The notes under the pieces were generated by a model. That model was given only the letters and a program-made list of their open reading frames with translations. It did not search any database and was not told the DNA's origin. The translations under genes and the position numbers were made by a program. A stretch of 64,000 nt of DNA. Origin: Cyanophora paradoxa (lineage: Eukaryota; Glaucocystophyceae; Cyanophorales; Cyanophoraceae). The stretch spans positions 62,001 through 126,000 of the forward strand of contig QPMI01000477.1 in the NCBI GenBank assembly GCA_004431415.1, read 5' to 3'. Numbering within the stretch: the stretch's first letter is position 1; each line of letters starts with the position of its first letter. Of this stretch, positions 19,371 to 29,101 are shown piece by piece.

Positions 19371-20282
19371 ATGACAACTGTATTCACGCCTGTGTTTTCT
19401 TTGAGTGCAAGTGCTGTCCACAATGTCCAACACACTGTTTATGATTTATCTCCAAGCCACCCTTCAACTGAAACAGCCAAAACCGATTCTTTTAATGAAC
19501 AAAGCATACTCAGAGTCAAAGAACTCCGAGCTGACAAGGCTGATGGAGTCGTTAAAGCTACTCAAATAATCGTATCGAATCGACCCGCAATCTCTTCGGG
19601 GCTGGTCACCAAAGAAAATCTATATGAAGGTCAACAGGATTCCAAAACGGCTTTTAATCCGGCTGATAGGAATTCGGCGGCTTTCCAAGTTTACAGTGGC
19701 GGGGCATGGATTGGGACTGGCTTGGGGGTGAATGGGAATGCGACAGTTAGTGGGACAGGCTCATTTACTGGATTACTCACAGCAAGTGGAGGAGTAAATG
19801 GAAGCACTGGGACTTTCTCAGGGCTTCTTACAGCAAATGGAGGAGTTACTGGAACCACTGGCACATTCAGTGGCAATGTTAAAATGAATAGTCACCCAAT
19901 GATGGGAAGATATGGAACCGCAGCAGGGGGAACCGGAAATACAGATGTGAAATTTGTCGACTATACCACTGGGTTTACAAGACTTGGGACATCAACTTTT
20001 GCTGAGGGTCGGTTTACCTGTCAAACAAAAGGAATATACGTTGTTCATGGTTCTGCATTAACAGATACTATGGCATCAGGCACAGGTAAACTGGAAATTA
20101 AGATAAACGGTAGTTCTGTGAGTCAATTTAGATTTATGATACCAATTGCTAATCTATATACTGGTATGGCAACAGGTGGTGTGGTATCACTTTCCCCGGG
20201 CGATTATGTAGAGATGTGGGTTCAGAATGCATGGAGAGATAGATGTGGACTTTATATAGCCATGCTAACCGCCATCGATTAA
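19371..20282 (+). CDS. Fibre-like protein with C1q/TNF-like C-terminal domain
   Basis: 303 aa. The N-terminal ~75 aa (HNVQHTVYDLS... ILRVKELRADKADGVVKATQ) are shared with the proteins at 20694 and 21575 and are probably a common attachment module. A middle block repeats GTFSGLLTASGGVNGSTGTF and GLLTANGGVTGTTGTFSG, as in phage fibre shafts. The C-terminus (TCQTKGIYVVHGSALT, LEIKINGSSVSQF, VVSLSPGDYVEMWVQN) has the strand pattern and GDYVEM edge of C1q/TNF-type trimeric jelly rolls. Likely a short receptor-binding fibre. Confidence 0.75.
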   Translation: MTTVFTPVFSLSASAVHNVQHTVYDLSPSHPSTETAKTDSFNEQSILRVKELRADKADGVVKATQIIVSNRPAISSGLVTKENLYEGQQDSKTAFNPADRNSAAFQVYSGGAWIGTGLGVNGNATVSGTGSFTGLLTASGGVNGSTGTFSGLLTANGGVTGTTGTFSGNVKMNSHPMMGRYGTAAGGTGNTDVKFVDYTTGFTRLGTSTFAEGRFTCQTKGIYVVHGSALTDTMASGTGKLEIKINGSSVSQFRFMIPIANLYTGMATGGVVSLSPGDYVEMWVQNAWRDRCGLYIAMLTAID

Positions 20283-20304
20283 TTTTATTGCCTTAGAATA
20301 AAGA

Positions 20305-20568
20305 ATGTCGAACATATTCGAGGTGATTTTATCGAATACTGAAAAGCTGGCAATGGAATATATTGCGTTCTCTCCTGCTGAATGGATTATTAATGTAGTG
20401 AAAAGTCGTGCAATGTCGGCAACTGATGACATAGTAGCCAAAGAGGTTCAATCTTGCATTGCCGCTGGAATTCCGATTCCACTCACAAAGGAAGCGATTG
20501 TAGAGCAAGCGTTTAATCGGGGGACTGTTCGAAAGGCAAGCGAAATTCCTGTGAGTGCTCCTATGTGA
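20305..20568 (+). CDS. Hypothetical 87-aa protein in the fibre cassette
   Basis: Not recognised. Mostly helical and mildly acidic at the start, without membrane segments or Cys motifs. It sits between two fibre genes, 22 bp after the first, with an AATAAAGA leader. A chaperone or minor structural role would fit the position but is not shown by the sequence. Confidence 0.45.
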   Translation: MSNIFEVILSNTEKLAMEYIAFSPAEWIINVVKSRAMSATDDIVAKEVQSCIAAGIPIPLTKEAIVEQAFNRGTVRKASEIPVSAPM

Positions 20569-20693
20569 AGAATTCGAAGAATGAGAGATGGGTTTATTGT
20601 TATTTTTCATAGAGCATGCATAAGAAAGGCATGTATCTTGCATGTCCTTCTTGAAAGTCGTTTATTTTTCTTTCCTTCTTAGTAAAAGAAGCA

Positions 20694-21548
20694 ATGGGTG
20701 AATATAATCGAGTTCAACTGCCCATATATTCCCTTGGATCCCCAGCAATGCACTTTCGCCAGCATGAAGTTAATGATGAGGTTCGTGGTTTAGAATCAAC
20801 AGAGAGACCCAATTCCAATGGTAACTCTTTTGATAAGAATTCGATTATTCGAGTTAAAGAACTGAGAGCAGACAAGAATTCGGGTGTGGTTAAAACAACT
20901 CGACTCCTTGTCTCAAATGCGAACTTCTTCCAACCCACTAATGGAGGTCCTGATGCTTACAGTGTAGACCTGAAAGCCCTCGATTTTGACAAGAATTCTG
21001 CTGCTGTAACTGTGAGATCAGGTGGAGCATTTATTGGTGGTGGTTGCAGAGTTTCAGGTCAACTCTCCTCATCAATTGCATACAATGATGTCCCAGATAC
21101 TCTCGATCAAAATGTGGAGAACCCACAACGAATTCGGTTCTATACACCAGTTGCACAGCAACCTTTTCTTCACTTCTATGTTGCATCATCTGTCACTCTT
21201 GAAAATTCAGAGTTGGTTTCCATTACAGGAACTGATCGTGTGAGAAGGAATATTCCTCTTCCCACAGCAATGCTTTCGATGTGCAGAGCAAACAACAATC
21301 AACCAGGTCACAATTACCTATTCTTTGTTCAAGCATCAAATCATTTCGGTCGGGGATATTGTGTATATAACAATTTGACATTTACTTATGATTTGTTTGT
21401 CACTGAGGTAGGAGTTTACAATACTATGATTATGGGACTGAGAACAGATATAGCAGCTGTTTCGGCACTTCGTGGGGTGAATGTTGCTGATATCTTTACA
21501 ACCGGATTTTACCAGGAGCCAGATGTTATTGACGATCCTACTCCGTAA
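20694..21548 (+). CDS. Fibre-family protein 2
   Basis: 284 aa. The N-terminal module (FRQHEVNDEVRGLESTERP... IIRVKELRADKNSGVVKTTR, LLVSNANF) is paralogous to those at 19371 and 21575. The C-terminal ~150 aa share strand pattern with the protein at 21575 (RIRFYTPV, FGRGYCVYNNLTF, EVGVYNTMIMGLRTD) but not with the C1q-like head of the first fibre. The family therefore keeps one base and swaps heads. Confidence 0.7.
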   Translation: MGEYNRVQLPIYSLGSPAMHFRQHEVNDEVRGLESTERPNSNGNSFDKNSIIRVKELRADKNSGVVKTTRLLVSNANFFQPTNGGPDAYSVDLKALDFDKNSAAVTVRSGGAFIGGGCRVSGQLSSSIAYNDVPDTLDQNVENPQRIRFYTPVAQQPFLHFYVASSVTLENSELVSITGTDRVRRNIPLPTAMLSMCRANNNQPGHNYLFFVQASNHFGRGYCVYNNLTFTYDLFVTEVGVYNTMIMGLRTDIAAVSALRGVNVADIFTTGFYQEPDVIDDPTP

Positions 21549-21574
21549 AATATATATATATATGTTTAATATAA

Positions 21575-22408
21575 ATGGCTGAACCACCTCCAATTGAGCG
21601 TATTGTTACAACACAGCTTTCATTAGCTGCACCAGCTAACCACGTTCTGCAGCATGCTACTTTCGATGATGTAGAAGGTCTGCAATCGACCGAGGTTCAA
21701 CCGACAATGAATACCTTCGGATCTACACATAAACTTAGATTGCAGGAACTCAGATGCGATAAAAATAATGGTATAGTTAAGACAACGAAACTTCTTGTCA
21801 CAAATGCAAATTTTAGCGCAAATTATGGCGATCCAGACAGCTATAGCTCCCCTATTTCGACTTATTCTTTCGAATCTCGTTCTGGAGCTATTAACTGTCG
21901 AAATGGCGGCGCATATATTGGTGATGGTCTTCGAGTTGGCGGAGCTGTTGGTGCTCCTCTCTTTGTAAACGACACGCCAAACCCGATCGACAATCTGACG
22001 CGGATTCGGACGTACGTGCCCAGTATGAATGCACCATATATTATAAAGATCTTTCCAATCGTTGTTAATGAGCAGACGTCTGTAGTTGATTCTCTTGTGG
22101 AAATTGGTGATCACTACAAGGTAGTAGTGGATATCCCACCTGATATTTATGCTCTTTGTCAAGTAGAGGGAGGAACACCCAATATTTCAGTTGTGATCAC
22201 TCCATATGACAACTTCGGAATTGCTTACCATGGTGTAAATTTCGGTCTTGAAGACTACCAGTTTTTAGTAAGAGCCACAAAGTTTGGAATCTACAAGTGC
22301 ATTCTCTATGCAGAAAGAACCGATGCTATTGCAAAACAAAATATGTATGCAGAGTACGTGGGGACAAACAGGTATTTTCCTATATTCGGCAGCGATACGG
22401 CTCCATAG
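21575..22408 (+). CDS. Fibre-family protein 3
   Basis: 277 aa, closest to the previous gene along its length: ATFDDVEGLQSTE, LRLQELRCDKNNGIVKTTK, LLVTNANF, a GGAYIGDGLRVGG turn, then RIRTYVPSM and FGIYKCILYAERTD. Tandem duplication followed by divergence is the simplest reading. The leader contains an alternating TATATATATATATG tract and ATATAAATGG directly at the start. Confidence 0.7.
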   Translation: MAEPPPIERIVTTQLSLAAPANHVLQHATFDDVEGLQSTEVQPTMNTFGSTHKLRLQELRCDKNNGIVKTTKLLVTNANFSANYGDPDSYSSPISTYSFESRSGAINCRNGGAYIGDGLRVGGAVGAPLFVNDTPNPIDNLTRIRTYVPSMNAPYIIKIFPIVVNEQTSVVDSLVEIGDHYKVVVDIPPDIYALCQVEGGTPNISVVITPYDNFGIAYHGVNFGLEDYQFLVRATKFGIYKCILYAERTDAIAKQNMYAEYVGTNRYFPIFGSDTAP

Positions 22409-22443
22409 CTTCCTTTGTTTTTTTTATATTTTTCCAATAATAG

Positions 22444-22761
22444 ATGGATCTGCTCCGTAAATGCATGGACATGTTCCATCTCAACGTCACCAGCAAATTG
22501 AAATGCAGTTGCTGCGAGACAACTATTAACCTCGAAATATCTGACACTGAGGGGTCCCGCACCCCTGATACTCAGCTATCGCCTAATAACACACCCGGGA
22601 CTTCTAGGTCCAATTCTCCTTTTACGCGATCTGACTCACCTGTACCTTGGCTTGATGCTGAAGGTCGAAGATTATCTTGGCCACCCCCAAAGCCGCTGAA
22701 AAGAAGGAAGTCCTTGCTATCAAGTTTCCGAAAGGAGAAGCAACCCGATCAAGTGGAATGA
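22444..22761 (+). CDS. Hypothetical 105-aa Ser/Pro-rich protein ending at the TIR
   Basis: The N-terminal ~35 aa include a CSCCE motif in a helical context; the rest is Ser/Pro/Arg-rich and probably disordered, ending in basic KPLKRRKSLLSSFRKEKQ. The TGA at 22759-22761 straddles the inner edge of the right TIR (22760), so the gene fills all available unique sequence. Not recognised; the basic tail suggests nucleic-acid or membrane contact. Confidence 0.5.
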   Translation: MDLLRKCMDMFHLNVTSKLKCSCCETTINLEISDTEGSRTPDTQLSPNNTPGTSRSNSPFTRSDSPVPWLDAEGRRLSWPPPKPLKRRKSLLSSFRKEKQPDQVE

Positions 22762-23167
22762 GGCCGCACCAGACCGCTCTGGGGGCTCGAAGAGCAGGAA
22801 GCCTTCTGGCTGACGCTCCCGTCCTTACGTGCGGCTATAGCTTAACGCTTTTTCCTCGTTTAGCTTCTCTGTACACATCAATTACATCTAGCTAGAGCTT
22901 AACACGTTTCCTCGTTTAGCTTCTCTGTACTCATTAATATCGCCTAGCTATAGCTTAACGCATTTTCCTCGTTTAGCTTCTCTGTACTCGCTCTCACGCC
23001 CTCCAATCTCCATATCCATGCTTTTCCCATCAACACATCTACTTGTAACACGTCTAAAATTTTTCAGGGAAAATGTTAGTTGATGACGCTAAAATGGGGT
23101 GGATCCCTGAAGGTAAAATCAGACTTGTCGGCGGTTTGATTTGGGGGGGGTCCTCCCCATAATAATA
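22760..23167 (-). repeat. Right terminal inverted repeat, 408 bp
   Basis: Reverse complement of 3310-3717, with the same three internal ~57-bp repeats and the same outer end TATTATTATGGGG when read inward. It ends at 23167, directly before the GACGCT duplication. Confidence 0.93.
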
Positions 23168-23173
23168 GACGCT
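23168..23173. repeat. Target-site duplication, right (GACGCT)
   Basis: Matches 3304-3309. One copy is the original host target. Confidence 0.9.
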
Positions 23174-23245
23174 GGCCAATGTAATAGCTTCTTTTGGTTT
23201 TTCATACGTACACAGAGCAACTCAAATTAAAACAAATTTAATGCG

Positions 23246-23562
23246 TGCGCAGGCTTTCAAGTGGACGGCATCGACTTCGACAGCGTCGGCGGCCGTGTGC
23301 GTGATGCCGATCGCAATTCCGGCTTAATTATTTATTTATACCCGTATGCATATGCGTGTCTATCTCGCAGGCCGTTCGTGTCGATGGCATCTGGATCCGC
23401 GCTGCCAAACCTTGCGGCAGCAGTGATCTCGGCTGCACTTGCAGTTACCTTGAGCTTGGGGATTCGAATTTCTGCTCGTTTCTGAGCACAATGGCAATTG
23501 CAAGCTCGGCCGATACCATGCCTTCGACTATATATGCTGCAGTAGACCAAGTCCCTGCATAA
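23246..23562 (+). CDS. Possible exons of a host gene next to the provirus
   Basis: After an acceptor GTGCGCAG at about 23245, one frame reads FQVDGIDFDSVGG. After a second acceptor (TATCTCGCAG at about 23371), a frame reads AVRVDGIWIRAAKPCGSSDL and on to a stop at 23562, with several Cys. Both have coding character. They may be the 3' end of the Cys-rich gene at 1605, cut off by the provirus, or an independent gene. The upstream donor phase (0 at 3231) does not fit the best downstream frame, so the link is unproven. Confidence 0.35.
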
Positions 23563-23565
23563 AAT

Positions 23566-25192
23566 CTCTTTCGGTTTTCGTTTTGACTTTCGGTAGATTA
23601 GGTAAATTAAACTTGAAAGCTTCTAGCGGTCCTTGCAATTGTACCATTCATGGAATGTTATAGCTATAGTTCTTGACAGTATATGCATACACGTGCATAG
23701 ATATCAGATAGTGCACAGATATATAGTACTAGTCGCGATCGCGCGCGCGCGCATGCACATATGTGGCTCGGCTGGGTAAGGCTACACGGTGCATACGCAT
23801 ATGCATGTGCAACCCGTCTAGCTTCACAGCGCTAGCTGGTCATATATGCATGCATATGACCCCAACCGGCTGGCCCCAAGGCCGGAGACCCCAAGTGCAC
23901 GTGCACAGGCCCCCAGCGGGCCCAGCCCAGCCCCCCACGACCGGTACCCCCCCCCCCCCCCCCCCAGCTGCAGGCCACTGAGGCTGATTATGAGATCTCG
24001 TTGGGCCTTCGAAAATTCCGAAGGCATTCATGATCACAGGATCCGGAGCTAAAAGATCTAGATCTAGACAACTATATATAGCTATATATAGCTATAGGCT
24101 GCGCATGCATCTTGCGATTAATATTGTCAACCCTCGATCGTAACTTATTAAGCACATGTGCGCATGCATGCGCATCGTTAACGTTCATGGTCACTTAAGA
24201 TCAGATTAAATTACAGTTCATGCCCTGATCAATTTGTATCAATGGTCATAATGGGAGCGTGAGAACGACCCACAAAGCGCTCGAGCTTGCGAGACTCCAA
24301 GCGCGATTTGGCATGGGTAGCATTGTACCCCTTGGGGCCATCCATTGTTTCCATCCATTCGAATGGCGCAAGGAAGAACATCGTCAGTATCCTGCGCATG
24401 CGAAGCCCTTTAGCTTTTCATCACTCGAAAGAAAACAAAAAGGGGGGGGGGGGGGGGGGGGATTCGAAAAGGGCCAGCTGGGGTAACGTGTGAAGCTCTC
24501 TAAAAGGGAGCTCGAGGGGTTACACCACCGCTTTTTTAAAAAAACAAAAACGTTTGCACCGCTTTAAACCTTTCGTGACGGGGGCGCCCCTGTGCACAGC
24601 TGCATCGTGGCAGAAGAGCGAGTCCTGGCGACGGACGGCAGGTCAGAAAGAAGTTGATATCTAGATCTGGACGATTTCGCTTAATAAACTTGGGAGAAGC
24701 GATTGGCGCAGAAGTGAAGCGTTTAGTATGCGATAGGATGCCTCTTAATACATATTTGATGTTCACTATCGCGCGGATGCAGTACGCGATTTTCCTGCAG
24801 CTAGGGCCACACGAATTCGAGGAGGAACCGGCCAGTTTCGCGGCGGGTTAGCCGAGCTAGCAGTGCGCCCGGCCGGCGTCTTATTGCCCCAGCGTTCGAG
24901 TCCCGGGAAGGGCAGTTGGGGGGAGCGGGGGGGCCTGGGCGGGCCTTGAGCTGCCTAGAGCTGTCGAGGGCTGAAGAGGGGGCCGGGGCGCGGCCCCGGA
25001 GAGCGCCGACTTTTGCATAGAGCGGCTTTCGCGCGGAAGTTAAATTATCCTCGATCTCGCCTGATCTAGAATGCACCCCAGACGTGCTCGCTTCTGCGCC
25101 AATCGCTCACTGTGCCCCGCTAGAATTTCTTCTGGATTGGTATGGCATTTATTGAGCACGCAATGAAAGTTCTTCACGAAGGCTCGCCTCCG
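23566..25192. other. Gene-free spacer with palindromes, C/G runs and a tRNA-like segment
   Basis: No supported gene. The region holds clusters of self-complementary words (TATATAGCTATATATAGC near 24073, AGATCTAGATCTAG near 24055), a C run at about 23947-23965 and a G run at about 24444-24462. A tRNA-like segment is listed separately. Confidence 0.5.
24846..24910 (+). ncRNA. tRNA-like pol III A/B-box segment (SINE head or decayed tRNA)
   Basis: TTAGCCGAGCTAGCAGTGCG resembles a tRNA D-arm/A-box, and CGTTCGAGTCC about 45 nt later is close to the B-box GGTTCGANTCC. The T-stem does not pair well, so an intact tRNA is unlikely. A tRNA-derived SINE head or relic fits better. Confidence 0.3.
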
Positions 25193-26673
25193 TCAAAGTG
25201 TTGAATTTAAGAACCCAACCTGAGGATCAAAATGAACCAATATTAATTGCAGGCCTGAGCTCGCGCCATGGACAAAAGCAATATCACCTGGCGGCGCTCT
25301 TACGCTCAATCCCAGGTTCTGTGCGATCGGTTCCGGTTCCGGAATTATTCATTAGCGAATGCTCCGAAAGTTCCAAACAAGATGCGCATCCTCTGCTCAC
25401 TGGAAACTCGGTGTGGCCGCCTTCAAAATCGTTATTCAACCAAATAAGGATTCCTGTCCTGAACTGACGCCCGTCTCCGAATCTGTCACAGTGTCAGTGT
25501 CCGACCAAAGGCTGTCGACGAAGGCAGGGCCCGTTCGCGTGGTAAATAATCTTTGCAAGATTACAGCGTACTTTGTGTACCAGTCGCTGCAGTCTTCGGC
25601 GCAGCACGCGTCCGTATGATAGCCAGTGTGGAACGAGTACTCCTCGACCTTCTCAGGGTTCTATCGCATGCGCAGCAAGTCAGGGCCTGGTTCACTCCTG
25701 CAGAAAACTTCGGCACATTCTAATTAATAGTCACGAACGCGTGCCTGGGTTGCGGCCATTATACTGCAAGAGAAGTACAAATGGAAGAAAACCGCGTCAT
25801 GATCAGCGTGCAAAATGTAAATATACGGATCCGGATCCGGATCGCAGGACGCACTTGTTGATGTACATCTTTGCACGCAGATCGCTGTAGCTGTACGTCG
25901 GCCCAAGGCGCTGGATGAGTCGATCGACAATGTCCTTCAACCGCGTGCGATTGTCCAGACCCGGAACTGTCATCATCATGTCAACGTCGACGTCGACCGG
26001 ATCTAGATCTAGATATAGAATAGATATAAGATCTAGAGAAGACGGAGACTTTAAATGGCTTCACGATATCGATCAGCTAATTTATATATAAATCGACACA
26101 TGCATATATATATGCCGCAGTGCCGCACAGTGCGGATTGATGTGTTGCTTGTAGACTGCAGCTTCCAGGCTGCGATCTGCCTCCTCGTTGAGATAATTGA
26201 TTTCCTCTGCGTTCAAGAAGTTGAAAAGCTGCGCGCGGCAAATTAAAGACTTTGAATTCGTTTCCTTGCTCCCTCGGAAATTCAAGAGCGCGAGTGCGCA
26301 CCTCGGGCTCCTCATACGGGCCGTCGACGTTGGCCCGTTCAGATGCATGGTCATGGTCATGATCAGCTGCAGTAGTCGCAGCGATGAACTCATGATCACC
26401 TGCAGCTGCAGCCGCAGCCGCAGGCATGGTGGCATCGCCTCCGCGAGCTGTACTACACGGCTCGTGCACATATATATCACCGTCATGTCCATCTGCGCAT
26501 GCGCAATCGCGAGCTTCATTGGCCATGTACTACGGTACGTGTACACGAGCACAATGCATATGTGCACCGGAGTCGGAAACTTGCGCTGCCCATGTGCATA
26601 CATGCGAGGCCGCCAGTAGGCAAAGTGCCAGCAAGAGCGAGATCGGCAAAGAGCTCGAGGCTCTAGATCTCAT
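25193..26673 (-). CDS. Secretory-pathway prolyl-4-hydroxylase-like 2OG-Fe(II) oxygenase
   Basis: Multi-exon minus-strand gene read from fragments. From the ATG at 26673 a clear signal peptide appears (MRSRASSSLPISLLLALCLL, then AASHVCTWA). Later exons: LFNFLNAEEINYLNEEAD (about 26228 downward), a helical exon with VPGLDNRTRLKDIVDRLIQR (about 25975-25850), EEYSFHTGYHTDA (about 25640-25600) carrying a likely Fe-binding HxD, TGILIWLNNDFEGGHTEFP (25458-25401) matching the P4H FxGGxTxFP strand, and VRAPPGDIAFVHG (25318 downward), ending at TGA 25193-25195. Exon phases could not all be closed, so an exon may be missed or the gene may be decaying. A likely role is hydroxylation of Pro in secreted proteins such as the Pro-Ser protein at 1605. 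Confidence 0.5.
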
Positions 26674-27095
26674 CTTCGAGCCGGCCGCGGCTCCAGCTGT
26701 GCTCGTGCTATACGAATTCGAATGTATGGAGACCGCGGTCGCGTCCAGCGCCTGCTGCGAATTCGAATGCAGCTGCAGCGCCATGTACATGCGGCTCCGC
26801 GGCCGACGCCCTCGTACGCGTTTTCTGCAGCTGCAGACAGCGCCCATGGCCATATAACGCATCTGCGTTCCGAGAGTCATACATATATATAATATAAAGT
26901 GAACGGCTGCGTATACGTACCACGAGCACGCATATGTATTCTGAGTTCGAATGCACTAGTACTAGTACTTCGGCACCCGGGTCGAAACTCGCATCAGCGA
27001 GCGAATACTATATATGATACGCCTTCGCGTATACGTACGGTATATATAGACTCTGAGCCTCTGAGATACCGGCCGACTCCCGGACTCCGGGAGTC

Positions 27096-27261
27096 CGATA
27101 CGCCGCGCGGCCGCGGGCGGCGGGCGCCGCCGCGCCGGGCGCCCGGCCCCGGCGGCGCGCGCCGGGCCGCGGCCGCGGCCGGGCGCCGGCCCCGCCGCCG
27201 CCCGCGGCCGGCGCCAGCCGGCGGCCCGGCGCCCGGGCCGCCGGGGCCGGGCGCCGGCGCA
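27096..27261. other. Extreme G+C tract
   Basis: About 165 bp composed almost only of G and C, rich in GCCGGC, GGCGCC and CGGCCG words. Open frames on both strands are low-complexity Ala/Gly/Pro/Arg and are not taken as genes. It lies between AT-rich, palindrome-rich stretches. Confidence 0.5.
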
Positions 27262-27513
27262 ATGTCGCTCGAATTTTTACGTAATAACAAAATATAAGCG
27301 ATGCAATTAATTAATTGCGCAACGTTAACCGCTTATATACTCGATCCGATGATCGATATATCGTACCATAGTATCATAGTCTGCACACTGGTACCCTCTT
27401 CAAGGGCCTCTTGGCTTCTTCCGTCCTATTAAACCGTCTGCACACGTACGGTGACGTACCGTATAAAACAATATTAATGCGCTCAATATTAATGCGTTTT
27501 TGGACCCGGACCC

Positions 27514-27553
27514 CTACGGGGGGTTCGCCCCACCGTAGTCTCTCAAAAAAAAA
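27514..27553 (+). repeat. Short hairpin retroposon, copy 1
   Basis: The hairpin CTACGGGGGGTTCGCCCC, closed by ACCGTAG, is followed by TCTCTC and an A9 tail. The same unit recurs in inverse orientation at 37416, 42497 and 60337. No clear target duplication was found for this copy. The T-arm-like GGGTTCGCCCC suggests a tRNA-related 3' end. Confidence 0.65.
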
Positions 27554-27619
27554 TACACTATAAATTAAAATGCGGCACTAAATTAATGCGTTTTGAAATT
27601 TTTTGGTGAATTACCGGCC

Positions 27620-28420
27620 ACAGTCTCTAGACACCAGCACTGCGGGGGCTGCCCAGGGGGCATAGAGACAAAAAAGCAAAATAACTAAGACAAGAGCACG
27701 AAGAAAGATAAGACAAAGAGCCAAAATCGACAATAAAAAAGGAAAGACACAGAGCTCGAGACAGATCGATTGCGAGAAGAGACGATAAATCGAGCAGATC
27801 TAGGGACAGAGGATAACTGACACGAAGAAGAGCCAGAGCTAGAGGATAACTGACACGAAGAAGAGCCAGAGCTAGAGATACCATCAATATCAGAAGGAAT
27901 TACATCACTAAGAAGCGGGGGACAAAATTGAGAAAGATAAAGAACAGGAAGAAGACAAGTAAGAGGAACAACAAGACGACATGGAGGCGGAGGCGAAGCA
28001 GGACGATGCGAAAGGGCAGAGCTACGGCACGAGGTCGAGGAGGACACAGGAGGCGGAGCAGGCGGATCAAGAGCAGGCAAAAGAACAGTCAAAGGAATCA
28101 CTAAAGCCGGCCGGGGTCGAGGCGGGCAATCGAACTGCAAACGACGGCGAACAACAGGTCGAGCACGAGGACTATAGCTAGTATTGAAACTAACTCTAGC
28201 ATCAACACTACGATCAGAATCCGAACCAGACCGAACTAAACTAGAAGACGAAGAAGTACGCCGGCGCCGGCGGGATACGATCGCGACCAGCGAAGCAGAA
28301 GACAAGGACAAAGGCGGTAGTCCGGTATCAAGAACAAAGGCCGGAGGGTCCGGCCCGGCAAACCGCCGGGGGGAAGTAGAAGGAAGCCTTTTTGCTGCAA
28401 ATGTGGGGTATACGTACAGA
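27620..28420. other. Purine-biased region, possible relic
   Basis: The plus strand is strikingly A/G-rich, opening a 208-aa Ser/Arg/Pro-rich frame on minus (27685-28311) and an 88-aa frame on plus. A 42-bp segment encoding SSSGSSSCQLS-like residues is tandemly duplicated near 27806-27875. ATTAATGCG words flank it on both sides (27472-27585 and 28465-28490). No domain is recognised; a decayed element or atypical gene is possible. Confidence 0.3.
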
Positions 28421-29101
28421 CCGCAGTTTCTTAGCGCTTCAATATTATAAATTTATAATGCGGCCCCAAATTAATGCGGCCCCATATAATGCGAACTTTG
28501 CGAAGTTCGGAAGTTCTTCCCCCCGCGTATATTTATGAAATATATACAGCCACTGATCGAACCGGCCACGCTCTGTACCCGGGTTCTGCAGCACTGCGGC
28601 AAAGCGCTCAGCGGCTCAGCGGGCCCGGGCGCTAGCGCTCATCGGCGGAGTCATCATGGCATCGATCGGCCCGGCGGGCGCGGCCGTCCGACGGTCGCGG
28701 CGACGCGGCGGCGTCGCCTCGAGCTCGAGCTCAGCACTGAGCTCAGCAGCCTCAGCTGCAGCGAGCCGCCTGCGGGCCGCGGCCTGCCTCTCTTCGGTAC
28801 GCCGTAGTACGGTACTACTAGTATTCCGAAGTTCGGTAGCGGTACCGGTGGGCGGATCGAGCCCTCGGAGGGCGGACCGTCCGACGCAATAGTAGTCGGT
28901 CGGGCGCGCTCTGATATCGATGGACGTCGATAGAGATCATGGTCACCGGGTGCCGCAGTGCGATGGCGCAGGGGCACGAGCCTGATCATGGCCACTGGGC
29001 CATGAGCCAGATCTGGCCGCGGACCCCGGCCCGCCGCCAGCGTCTTTGAGCTGCATGCGCAGCTGCAGCGGCGACCTCAGCGCGCTGCCCCTGCAGCTGC
29101 C
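28421..29101. other. Upstream region of membrane-protein copy A
   Basis: No separate gene. Sequence from about 28958 is shared with copies B (from about 38980) and C (from about 43445), so it is part of the duplicated unit and probably promoter plus 5' leader. ATG-containing frames exist in it but differ among copies. Confidence 0.45.

Larger units (their letters stand above)
3310..23167. mobile_element. Complete Polinton/Maverick-type provirus, 19.9 kb
   Basis: The element is bounded by 408-bp inverted repeats and a 6-bp target duplication. It encodes the diagnostic set: protein-primed DNA polymerase B, rve integrase, FtsK/A32-type packaging ATPase, double-jelly-roll major capsid protein and penton-type minor capsid proteins. 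Gene density is high, introns are absent, and intergenic gaps are often under 30 bp. Base composition is visibly AT-richer than the host, and host-type palindromic clusters are nearly absent inside. No adenovirus-type maturation protease was recognised. With identical-looking repeats and nearly all frames open, it is probably a recent insertion. The capsid genes mean it may form virions. Confidence 0.93.

Noticed and set aside
27008-27297. Long Ala/Gly/Pro/Arg open frames on both strands
   Set aside because: By-product of an almost pure G+C tract; no domain, start context or splice support.
28958-29101. 8-bp difference (A versus B and C) as another X-rc(X)-X event
   Set aside because: The extra bases CTGGGCCA do not equal rc(X)X of the flank; it looks like an imperfect local duplication.
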